Assembly (NCBI GenBank): GCA_902791625.1
Contig: CADAWN010000005.1
Span: 1 to 47,198 of the forward strand
Direction of reading: 5' to 3'
Length of the DNA: 47,198 nt
Source of the DNA: an uncultured Erysipelotrichaceae bacterium
GTDB lineage: Bacteria; Bacillota_I; Bacilli_A; RF39; UBA660
Shown in pieces: positions 41,191 through 47,198 of the stretch. The translations under genes and the position numbers were made by a program. Below the pieces are notes generated by a model, which was not told where the DNA came from, made no database searches, and was given only the letters and a program-made list of their open reading frames with translations. Numbering within the stretch: position 1 is the stretch's first letter; each line of letters begins with the position of its first letter.

Positions 41191-42243
41191 CATCATACCA
41201 AATTGATTATCGTTATATTTATCTGACTGATTTTCTAATTCTTCAAGCATTTTTCTAATATCTTCTTCATGTTTTTTAATCTTTGAATCCTCTGCATCTT
41301 CAGCAAACCAAGTTTCTTTTAACTCTTTCTTTTGAGCTTTTTTTGCTTCTTGAGTTTGATATTTACTCTTAATTCTAGCCTCTTTTAAAGCTGCTATTTT
41401 ATTAGCATTAGCTATTGAAACTTTTAACATTCTTTCTTTTTCACTTTTTATGCCATTTACAATTCCTTTTAATCCATTAATATCATTATCTAATTGATTA
41501 TTAGTTTTATCGATACTTTCTTCTTCTGCAGATAAATCAGCAATTCTTTGCATTAATTGTGCAAGTTCACTATTATCACTAGCACTATAGTAGCTATCTT
41601 TATTTTCAGCATAATCATCAATATGAGAAGTATTAAGAGCTGCACTTACCATAGCTTCTAATTCTGCTAAATCCATTTCACTATCTTTATTATCATATGA
41701 TTGAGGAACCTCTTTTTCAGCAGTTTCATCAAGAGCTTTCTTTATTACTTCTTCTAATTGAGAGTAATCATTATCTTTTGCTTCTTTATTTTCATCAGCA
41801 GCAAAGTAATCTTCTTTTTTCTCATCTTTTATATCACTATTATTACCAAATACTTCATCTGCTGCATATAAGAAGGATTGATTTGGATAATAGTCTTCTA
41901 ATTGAGATGATATATTTTCATCTCCTAGTTCATAATTATAACTATCCTGAAGTTCATCATAAAGATCTTTTTTACGAAAACCACTCCATTTTTCTTCTGC
42001 TCTATTCTTACCTTCACTAACAATTCTAATTGGTTTTGCAGCATTAGTAGCTTTAACAATAGAATCACTTATACCAATTAATTCCCATTCAGGCTTAATC
42101 TTAGTATCAAATTGATTTTCCTCTTTTTTTCTATTAATTTCTTCAGAATTTTTAACTAACTGCTCCCATTTACTAATTTTAACCTTCTTAGGAGTACCAT
42201 ATAAAATTCCACTTTCAATACTTGTTACATTTATATTTTCCAT
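41185..42243 (-). CDS. Hypothetical acidic, coiled-coil protein
   Basis: Not recognised. The 352 residues have no membrane segment. A conserved-looking N-terminal part (1-75: SIESGILYGTPKKVKISKWEQ, IKPEWELIGISDSIVKATNA) precedes an acidic, Asp/Glu/Ser/Tyr-rich middle (about 95-225). A C-terminal coiled coil (about 228-345) starts ELAQLMQRIADLSAEEESID and becomes Lys/Glu-rich. It is 16 bases after a DUF1292 gene in a two-gene unit between two sporulation clusters. A structural or scaffolding role is only a guess. Confidence 0.75.
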   Translation of the reverse strand: MENINVTSIESGILYGTPKKVKISKWEQLVKNSEEINRKKEENQFDTKIKPEWELIGISDSIVKATNAAKPIRIVSEGKNRAEEKWSGFRKKDLYDELQDSYNYELGDENISSQLEDYYPNQSFLYAADEVFGNNSDIKDEKKEDYFAADENKEAKDNDYSQLEEVIKKALDETAEKEVPQSYDNKDSEMDLAELEAMVSAALNTSHIDDYAENKDSYYSASDNSELAQLMQRIADLSAEEESIDKTNNQLDNDINGLKGIVNGIKSEKERMLKVSIANANKIAALKEARIKSKYQTQEAKKAQKKELKETWFAEDAEDSKIKKHEEDIRKMLEELENQSDKYNDNQFGMMK

Positions 42244-42259
42244 AACAAACCTCCTGCTT

Positions 42260-42529
42260 TTAATTTGATTCTGGTTTAGATAATTCTCTTAATACATCTT
42301 TTATACGTGACCATTCTTCTTCACTTTCAACGCCCATTAATCTTGCTTCACCATCTGAACGTTCTACATTAGAAACATAAACTGTCACATTTCCATTTTC
42401 ATCTTTTTCATTTTTTGTATAAACTACATATTCTTTCTTATTATCTTTAAATTCAAATGCTAATACAACTTCTACTTCTTCAGTTTCACCATTTTCATTA
42501 ACAATTGACATTATTTGTTTATCTTTCAT
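42260..42529 (-). CDS. DUF1292 protein, second copy
   Basis: The 89 residues show the YrzB/DUF1292 pattern: MSIVNENGETEEVEVVLAFE, KKEYVVYTKNEKDENGNVTV, YVSNVERSDGEARLMGVESE and EEWSRIKDVL. It is a clear paralog of the gene at 8441-8734, shorter at the C terminus. It has its own promoter and heads a pair with the acidic coiled-coil protein. Function unknown. Confidence 0.85.
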   Translation of the reverse strand: MKDKQIMSIVNENGETEEVEVVLAFEFKDNKKEYVVYTKNEKDENGNVTVYVSNVERSDGEARLMGVESEEEWSRIKDVLRELSKPESN

Positions 42530-42560
42530 ATTAGTCCTCCCTTTATTACCTTATATATCA

Positions 42561-42588
42561 ATTTTATCACAAAATGTAATAATTTCAA
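42561..42588 (-). promoter_or_regulatory. Promoter of the second DUF1292 gene
   Basis: Minus-strand TTGAAA, 16-base spacer, TAAAAT. The -35 lies directly against the stop codon of the upstream 93-residue gene. Confidence 0.55.
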
Positions 42589-42870
42589 CTATTTATTTAC
42601 TTTTTTTAATAAAAAATGTTTAGCTTTATAACTGCACAAATCTTCTATATATTTTTTGTATGTAGCTATATCATTAACTTTATTAAAACTCTTATTTGTT
42701 TTATCATTAAAACCCTTAAGTCTTAATTTATCATAGGAATAATCACCACATATATAATCATAATTTTCAAAATAATCAGTATATAAATACTCTATTTCGC
42801 TAGTATTAATACAATCACCAATATCTTCAACAACTTCATATTCTTTGCCATTTATCTTTATTTTTTTCAT
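42589..42870 (-). CDS. Hypothetical small protein
   Basis: Not recognised. The 93 residues begin with a beta hairpin typical of small ubiquitin-like or prophage-type proteins (MKKIKINGKEYEVVEDIGDC), then a Tyr-rich acidic stretch (YLYTDYFENYDYICGDYSY) and a Lys-rich helix. No signal peptide. It lies 25 bases after yunB and is probably the last gene of the sigG-ylmC-yunB unit. The ribosome site is weak. Confidence 0.6.
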   Translation of the reverse strand: MKKIKINGKEYEVVEDIGDCINTSEIEYLYTDYFENYDYICGDYSYDKLRLKGFNDKTNKSFNKVNDIATYKKYIEDLCSYKAKHFLLKKVNK

Positions 42871-42895
42871 ATTATCACCATATTAATTATATCAA

Positions 42896-43606
42896 TTATT
42901 TCTTTATTGGTAAAGAATAAGAATTTGAATTACTACTATATTTATCACCATAATAATTTGGAATTGTACCTTGTATTATTTTTAGTGTGATAGGATAACT
43001 ATTTTTTATTTTATATTTAAATTCCATCATAGGAAGTTTAATACTCTCATTTATTTCTACATTAATATTAACTTCTAGATATGCACTATTATATCCATAG
43101 TTCTTGATATTTGTTGATATATAAGTATATACATTACCTATAAAAGATAATTTTATTGGTACTTTTGTATCTGTTCCAATTAAACTATTATCATAAAAAT
43201 CATCTCTTAACTCAAATAAAACACCCTTCTTTAGTTTTATAAAATTATAACCATTAAATTTAGAATAATATTTAATATCATTAATCTTAGCATCTTCTAA
43301 ATTCTTTAAACTCTCCTCTATTTTCTTAGTAATCCTTTCAAGCACTTTATTAACTTCAACTGTATCAAAATCAATTATTTCTATTTCATTATTACTATTT
43401 CTACTTATTTTAAAGATGTTATTAGTATAAATATTCTCACTATCAACTATTTCTTTTACTAAATTAGAAATAAAGTGTTTAGTTTCAGAAATAGAATATT
43501 TTTTTAATTTTTTTTTATTATCGTTTTTAAATTTTATTGCAAATGAAAAAGAGATTATAAAACTCAAGAATAATGTAACAAGAAAAAATAATAATCTTTT
43601 TATCAT
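42896..43606 (-). CDS. yunB: Sporulation protein YunB
   Basis: The 236 residues have one N-terminal membrane helix (about 4-24) and a long outer domain. The YunB-type ending is visible: the strand YLEVNINVEINESIKLPMM, then KNSYPITLKIIQGTIPNYYG, which matches the family's PL-x-x-x-x-x-G-x-(V/I)PN-Y-Y-G. The internal VLFELRDDF and SFIGNVYTYISTN also fit. YunB is a mother-cell sporulation protein in Bacillus, of unknown biochemistry. It overlaps ylmC by ATGA with TGA stop. Placement behind sigG and ylmC supports the assignment. Confidence 0.8.
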   Translation of the reverse strand: MIKRLLFFLVTLFLSFIISFSFAIKFKNDNKKKLKKYSISETKHFISNLVKEIVDSENIYTNNIFKISRNSNNEIEIIDFDTVEVNKVLERITKKIEESLKNLEDAKINDIKYYSKFNGYNFIKLKKGVLFELRDDFYDNSLIGTDTKVPIKLSFIGNVYTYISTNIKNYGYNSAYLEVNINVEINESIKLPMMEFKYKIKNSYPITLKIIQGTIPNYYGDKYSSNSNSYSLPIKK

Positions 43607-43833
43607 TTAATATTTACTAGTATTACATCTTCTCCTATTTTTTCTATTTCTTCCCATCTTACTTCCATATCTCTATCTTTATTTAAAAACTTAAACATAT
43701 TAGTTTTAGATTCTATTATAAAAGAATTAATATTACCACTTTTATAATCAATATTAACATCTACTATATTACCTATATTTTTACCATCACTAGTATTTAC
43801 TAAATTTTTATTTTGTAATTCTGATAGTCTCAT
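43603..43833 (-). CDS. ylmC: YlmC/YmxH-family sporulation protein (PRC-barrel)
   Basis: The 76 residues fit the PRC-barrel family YlmC/YmxH: MRLSELQNKNLVNTSDGKNI, GNIVDVNIDYKSGNINSFII, then VRWEEIEKIGEDVILVNI. In B. subtilis ylmC lies close downstream of sigG, as here. The role is unknown but linked to sporulation. An AGGTGA site precedes the ATG. Confidence 0.88.
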   Translation of the reverse strand: MRLSELQNKNLVNTSDGKNIGNIVDVNIDYKSGNINSFIIESKTNMFKFLNKDRDMEVRWEEIEKIGEDVILVNIK

Positions 43834-43877
43834 TTTATCACCTAAATAATTATATTAAAAAAAGTACTATTCTATTA

Positions 43878-44654
43878 CTAACGCAATACTTTTTTAAGTC
43901 TTTTTATTGCTCCTTGTTCAAGTCTTGATACTTGTGCTTGACTAATCATAAGTTCATTAGCTACTTCTGTTTGAGTTTTACCTATTACAAACCTTTCATC
44001 TAAAATAAACTGTTCTCTTTCACTTAATTCATTTATTGCTTCATCAACAGAAAGTCTTAATTCCATGTCTTTACTATTAGTCTTTTTATCTTCTATTTGA
44101 TCACATATATATATTGTATCTCCTCCATCTGAATAAATTGCTTCATACATACTAACAGGATCTTTTAAAGACTCAAGTGCGAGTACTACATCATAACTTG
44201 ATACATCTAAGTATTTAGCTATTTCTTCATAACTAGGTACTTTACCAGTAGTTTTTAAACATTCTTCTTGAAATTTTAGACTTTTATACGCAATATCTTT
44301 TAATGATCTACTAATACGAAGAGATGTATTATCTCTTAAATATCTTTTTATTTCTCCTTCAATCATAGGAACTGCATAAGTAGAAAACTTAACTTCATAA
44401 CTTAAATCAAAATTATCAATTGCTTTTATTAAACCAATACATCCTATTTGAAATAAATCATCCATATTATCTGAACGATTAATATACTTTTTTAAAATAG
44501 AAAGTACTAATTTTAAATTACCTTCAATAATTAAGTCTCTTGCATATTCATCACCTAATTTTAGTTTTTTAAACAACTCTACCATTTCTTCATTAGTTAA
44601 AACTATTATATCTTTAGTATTAATTCCTGTAATTTCAACTTTATTTTTTGCCAT
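43878..44654 (-). CDS. sigG: RNA polymerase sporulation-specific sigma factor G
   Basis: Sigma G directs late forespore genes such as small acid-soluble proteins and germination receptors. The 258 residues align along their length with B. subtilis SigG: MAKNKVEITGINTKDI, NGNLKLVL-like IIEGNLKLVLSILKKYINR, region 2 DLFQIGCIGLIKAIDNFDLS and VKFSTYAVPMIEGEIKRYLR. Also present are LRISRSLKDIAYKSL, DPVSMYEAIYSDGGDTIY, and region 4 KTQTEVANELMISQAQVSRL. The N-terminal match fixes the start. Its GAGGAG ribosome site is buried in the hairpin at 44655-44684. Confidence 0.95.
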   Translation of the reverse strand: MAKNKVEITGINTKDIIVLTNEEMVELFKKLKLGDEYARDLIIEGNLKLVLSILKKYINRSDNMDDLFQIGCIGLIKAIDNFDLSYEVKFSTYAVPMIEGEIKRYLRDNTSLRISRSLKDIAYKSLKFQEECLKTTGKVPSYEEIAKYLDVSSYDVVLALESLKDPVSMYEAIYSDGGDTIYICDQIEDKKTNSKDMELRLSVDEAINELSEREQFILDERFVIGKTQTEVANELMISQAQVSRLEQGAIKRLKKVLR

Positions 44655-44684
44655 AAAAAAATCTCCTCAAATTAATTAAGGAGA
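44655..44684 (-). terminator. Terminator-like hairpin enclosing the sigG ribosome-binding site
   Basis: Minus-strand 9-bp stem TCTCCTTAA/TTGAGGAGA with a five-base loop, then seven T and immediately the sigG ATG. The 3' arm is the Shine-Dalgarno sequence itself. It can end transcripts of the ttcA-like operon and hide the sigG start in any read-through RNA. Confidence 0.75.
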
Positions 44685-44696
44685 CTTAATACTTTT

Positions 44697-45512
44697 TTAT
44701 ACATCTTTTTCATATAAATCATTAAAATTATACTTATTATTATCTTTTTTAATACCTATAACAGTATTAACATTTACATTTTCACTACTTTTAAAGATAT
44801 TATATTCAATATTTGGATTAGATTCTTTTAATTTTCTGATTAGAAGCTTTATCTCAAGTCTTTTAGAACTATCTTGTTTAGTTTTTACAAAGTTGCAAGC
44901 ACAGTTTAAAAACTGTAAATTGTGATAATCTCTAAACTTAATAATATCTTCTTCTCTAATTAGATACATTGGTCTAATTAACTCCATATCTTTAAAGTTA
45001 GTACTTTTTAGTTTAGGTGGCATTGATTTATATTCTCCACCATATAAAATACTAAGTAATATTGTCTCAATAACATCATCAAAGTGATGTCCTAGAGCTA
45101 TTTTATTACATCCTAACTCTTGTGCTTTATTATATAAAAAACCTCTTCTCATACGTGCACACATATAACAAGGATGTTCACTATTTAGTTTAGTTGATAC
45201 TTGAAAAATATCAGAATCATATACCTCTATTGGTATACCTAATTTTTTAGCATTTTCTTTTATTAGTTTTATATTTTTATCTTCATAACCTGGATTCATA
45301 ACAATGAATACTAAATCAAACTTTTTAGTACCATGTCTTTTTATTTCTTGCATTAGTTTAGCAAGTAAAAATGAATCTTTTCCCCCACTTATACATACAG
45401 CTATCTTGTCGCCTTCTTCTATTAATTTGTAATCTCTTACTGCTTTAGAAAAAGGTCTCCAAATAGTCTTTCTAAATTTAGTTATGATAGATCTTTCTAA
45501 TTCTTCTATCAC
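44697..45512 (-). CDS. TtcA-like tRNA 2-thiolation enzyme (PP-loop ATPase)
   Basis: The 271 residues have the PP-loop SGGKDS (42-47), which activates the target cytidine by adenylation. The TtcA-type cysteines are C115 and C118 in HPCYMCARMRRGFLY and a third pair in LNCACNF (204/206), expected to bind a 4Fe-4S cluster. GHHFDDVIETILL is also present. TtcA makes 2-thiocytidine-32 in tRNA in gamma-proteobacteria; the Firmicutes homologs are less studied, so the target base is inferred. It is the last gene after the HAD and RluA genes. Confidence 0.88.
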   Translation of the reverse strand: MIEELERSIITKFRKTIWRPFSKAVRDYKLIEEGDKIAVCISGGKDSFLLAKLMQEIKRHGTKKFDLVFIVMNPGYEDKNIKLIKENAKKLGIPIEVYDSDIFQVSTKLNSEHPCYMCARMRRGFLYNKAQELGCNKIALGHHFDDVIETILLSILYGGEYKSMPPKLKSTNFKDMELIRPMYLIREEDIIKFRDYHNLQFLNCACNFVKTKQDSSKRLEIKLLIRKLKESNPNIEYNIFKSSENVNVNTVIGIKKDNNKYNFNDLYEKDV

Positions 45513-45520
45513 TTTATCAC

Positions 45521-46363
45521 CTACTTTACTTTACTATTAAATATACTAGGTACTTTACTTGTAAAAAACATATTCTTTCTTGTTATTGGATTAAATAATT
45601 CTAATTTAGAAGCATGTAAGAATAATCTTTTTTCTTTATCATCACCATACTTTTTATCACCTAGTATTGGATGATTAATATTTTTAAGTTGAACTCTTAT
45701 TTGATTTTTTCTTCCTGTTTCAATATTAATAAGTAATTTAGAATAATTATTATTTTCTTTTAACACTTCATAATTAGTAATAGCAAGTTTTCCTTCTTTA
45801 TTTTTAGAAATATAAACTAAATTAGTAGAAGTTTCTTTTAAATAATTAACTAGTCTATCTTTCTTCTTATCTAATCTACCATGAACAATAGCAATATATT
45901 CACGTTTTTTAACAAGTTCATTCCAATCTTTTTGAAAAGTATTTTTAACATACTCACTTTTAGCAAATAATAATATTCCACTTGTATCTTTGTCTAATCT
46001 ATGTACAACAAATACTTTAGAATTCTTATTTTTCTTTTTTAAATATTCTCTTAAAATATGATATACAGTTTCTTCTTTTTCTTTTTCAGTTGCGATAGAT
46101 AAAATACCACTTGGTTTATCAACAACAATTATATCTTTATCTTCATATAAAACTTCAAATGGTAACTCACTTCTATTTTTACTATTTTCATTTATTTTAA
46201 TTATAGAATTTATTGATAATGGATAATCAAATTTAGTAGTTCTTACACCATCTACATAAATAGATCCTTTTTGTAAATATTGTTTTATTGTTTTACGAGA
46301 CATATCTAAATTGTTTACTAAATAATCTAATAATTTTCCTTCTTTTTTAACAACTATTTTCAT
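45521..46363 (-). CDS. RluA-family pseudouridine synthase with S4 domain
   Basis: The 280 residues have an S4 domain (about 1-60, LLDYLVNNLDMSRKTIKQYL, GSIYVDGVRTTKFD) and the catalytic domain with Asp124 in VVHRLDKDTSGIL. IETGRKNQIRVQLKNINHPI carries Lys-Asn where most family members have THQ or HHQ. It acts on rRNA, probably the large subunit. One base separates it from the HAD-like gene upstream and 8 bases from the TtcA-like gene downstream. Confidence 0.9.
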   Translation of the reverse strand: MKIVVKKEGKLLDYLVNNLDMSRKTIKQYLQKGSIYVDGVRTTKFDYPLSINSIIKINENSKNRSELPFEVLYEDKDIIVVDKPSGILSIATEKEKEETVYHILREYLKKKNKNSKVFVVHRLDKDTSGILLFAKSEYVKNTFQKDWNELVKKREYIAIVHGRLDKKKDRLVNYLKETSTNLVYISKNKEGKLAITNYEVLKENNNYSKLLINIETGRKNQIRVQLKNINHPILGDKKYGDDKEKRLFLHASKLELFNPITRKNMFFTSKVPSIFNSKVK

Positions 46364-46364
46364 A

Positions 46365-47114
46365 TTAACCTCGCAATATTTCTCTAATTACTTTTTCAAC
46401 ACCTAAATAATCACTTGATGAAGTTTCTTTATCACATTTATCTTTTATTTCTTCTACTCCACCTTGACTAAATACGGAAGTTCCTACTTTTTTAATAATT
46501 TCTAAATCATCATAATTATTAGATATTGATGTAACATCAGCTAGTTTTATTTTTTCTTTTTTATTTATCATTTTTAATGCTTCATATTTAGATACTCCAG
46601 GATTTACTATTGAACAAATATATTCTTTATTTTCATATCTCATTGAAGTATTAACAATGTACTTTGTTTTAATCTCTTTTACATGTTCTAAACATTCTTT
46701 TTTATTTTTAAAAGCTACTTCTATTTTGTAAAATTTAATATGTTTTAAAATATCAAAATCTATTTTTTTAGCACCTCTATACATATGATGAGTAGTATCT
46801 GTATATATAGTTACTTTGTTATCAGAATATTCTTTTAGAATTTTTTTAATTAAATCTACATGTAATGGACTATCATATAATACTTTTCTTTCTTCATTAT
46901 CATATACATAACTTCCATCCATACAAATAATATAATCTATAAAATTAAAGTCATGTGTATAGAAAGTTACAAATGATATTTCCATATCAGATATAACTGA
47001 GAAAACATAATCTTTTCTTCTTAAATCATCTACACTTATAACAGTTGAGATAGGAATAGTTTGATCAGAATCTACTAAAACATTTTCAAATTTAGTTATT
47101 AACATTTTTTTCAT
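46365..47114 (-). CDS. Cof-type HAD-superfamily protein, probably catalytically degenerate
   Basis: The 249 residues have the overall Cof/HAD-IIB layout: DYIICMDGSYVYDNEERKVL (cap start), ALKMINKKEKIK (helix before motif III), SISNNYDDLEIIKKVGTSVF (motif IV) and the C-terminal YLGVEKVIREIL. Motif I, normally DLDGTL with the Asp nucleophile, reads ITKFENVLVD, so the nucleophile appears to be lost. It may have become a binding or regulatory protein. The GGAGG site supports the first ATG. It begins the HAD-RluA-TtcA unit just after a tRNA terminator. Confidence 0.8.
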   Translation of the reverse strand: MKKMLITKFENVLVDSDQTIPISTVISVDDLRRKDYVFSVISDMEISFVTFYTHDFNFIDYIICMDGSYVYDNEERKVLYDSPLHVDLIKKILKEYSDNKVTIYTDTTHHMYRGAKKIDFDILKHIKFYKIEVAFKNKKECLEHVKEIKTKYIVNTSMRYENKEYICSIVNPGVSKYEALKMINKKEKIKLADVTSISNNYDDLEIIKKVGTSVFSQGGVEEIKDKCDKETSSSDYLGVEKVIREILRG

Positions 47115-47141
47115 ACTATTCCTCCTCTTTTATAAAATAAA

Positions 47142-47161
47142 AACCATTGTAAACAATGGTT
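47142..47161 (-). terminator. Terminator after tRNA-Ser
   Basis: Minus-strand stem AACCATTG/CAATGGTT with a four-base loop, then TTTATTTTAT. It lies 9 bases after the tRNA. Confidence 0.8.
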
Positions 47162-47170
47162 AATAACATA

Positions 47171-47198
47171 TGGCGGAGCAGGAGGGATTTGAACCCTC
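47171..47198 (-). tRNA. 3' end of a tRNA, probably tRNA-Ser; cut by the window edge
   Basis: The visible 28 bases hold the T arm GAGGG-TTCAAAT-CCCTC, acceptor 3' strand CTGCTCC, G discriminator and CCA. The implied GGAGCAG 5' strand and G73 suit tRNA-Ser; the anticodon is outside the window. Confidence 0.75.

Overview
The window is very AT-rich bacterial DNA with almost every gene on the minus strand. It looks like an uncultured, low-GC member of the Bacillota (class Bacilli), possibly one of the reduced gut lineages such as RF39; the lineage is an inference. The gene order ireB-ruvX-yrzB-mltG-trmR-trhP1-trhP2-...-greA matches Bacillus subtilis. A serine T-box leads the serS operon, and several genes are specific to spore formers (sigG, ylmC/ymxH, yunB, yutH-like, spoVS). 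TGA is used as a stop in tight ATGA overlaps (trhP1/trhP2, the HD gene/serS, ylmC/yunB), so this is genetic code 11 and not the Mycoplasma code.

Layout. 1-1524: a surface protein whose secretion segment and BspA-type leucine-rich repeats are in different frames. 1578-9506: greA, then a long operon for peptidoglycan and cell-wall signalling (ireB, ruvX, yrzB, mltG) and wobble-uridine tRNA modification (trmR, trhP1, trhP2), with a dGTPase-like gene and two lineage-specific membrane proteins inserted. 9501-15055: rhomboid protease, then dnaE-lspA-rluD. 15130-19796: envelope operon of an LTA-synthase-like enzyme, a small anchored protein and an LCP ligase with a PASTA domain. 19873-23222: YihY/BrkB membrane protein and a membrane sensor with two binding-protein-like domains and a degenerate GGDEF. 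23283-29414: gatCAB, an OB-fold membrane protein, and serS with a SpoT-like HD protein under a T-box. 29419-35210: an unknown protein, a flippase-like protein, spoVS, an MscS channel, a repeat protein, a pseudouridine synthase and an RlmI-like methyltransferase. 35266-37767: a very large sigma-70 protein. 37876-39461: tRNA-Arg and a ten-tRNA array. 39539-44654: an S1-domain protein, a NifU-like protein and a sporulation block ending at sigG. 44697-47198: a TtcA-like thiolase, an RluA synthase, a degenerate HAD protein and the 3' end of a tRNA-Ser.

The window is largely housekeeping: translation fidelity (tRNA amidation, tRNA thiolation and hydroxylation/methylation, pseudouridylation), envelope synthesis, and a late-sporulation set. 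No phage, insertion sequence, CRISPR array or rRNA was seen. Most transcription units have a readable sigma-A promoter (TTGAAA- or TTTACA-like, 17-base spacer, TATAAT) and a hairpin terminator that often overlaps the last codons.

Most worth a second look: the 833-residue sigma factor whose C-terminal half looks like a series of degenerate region-4-like repeats; a 64-base tRNA-Phe gene with no D arm and a T-stem mismatch; the T-box that puts a SpoT-like hydrolase ahead of serS; a hairpin that buries the sigG ribosome-binding site; and several likely pseudo-enzymes (GGDEF, HAD, the PHP domain of DnaE).
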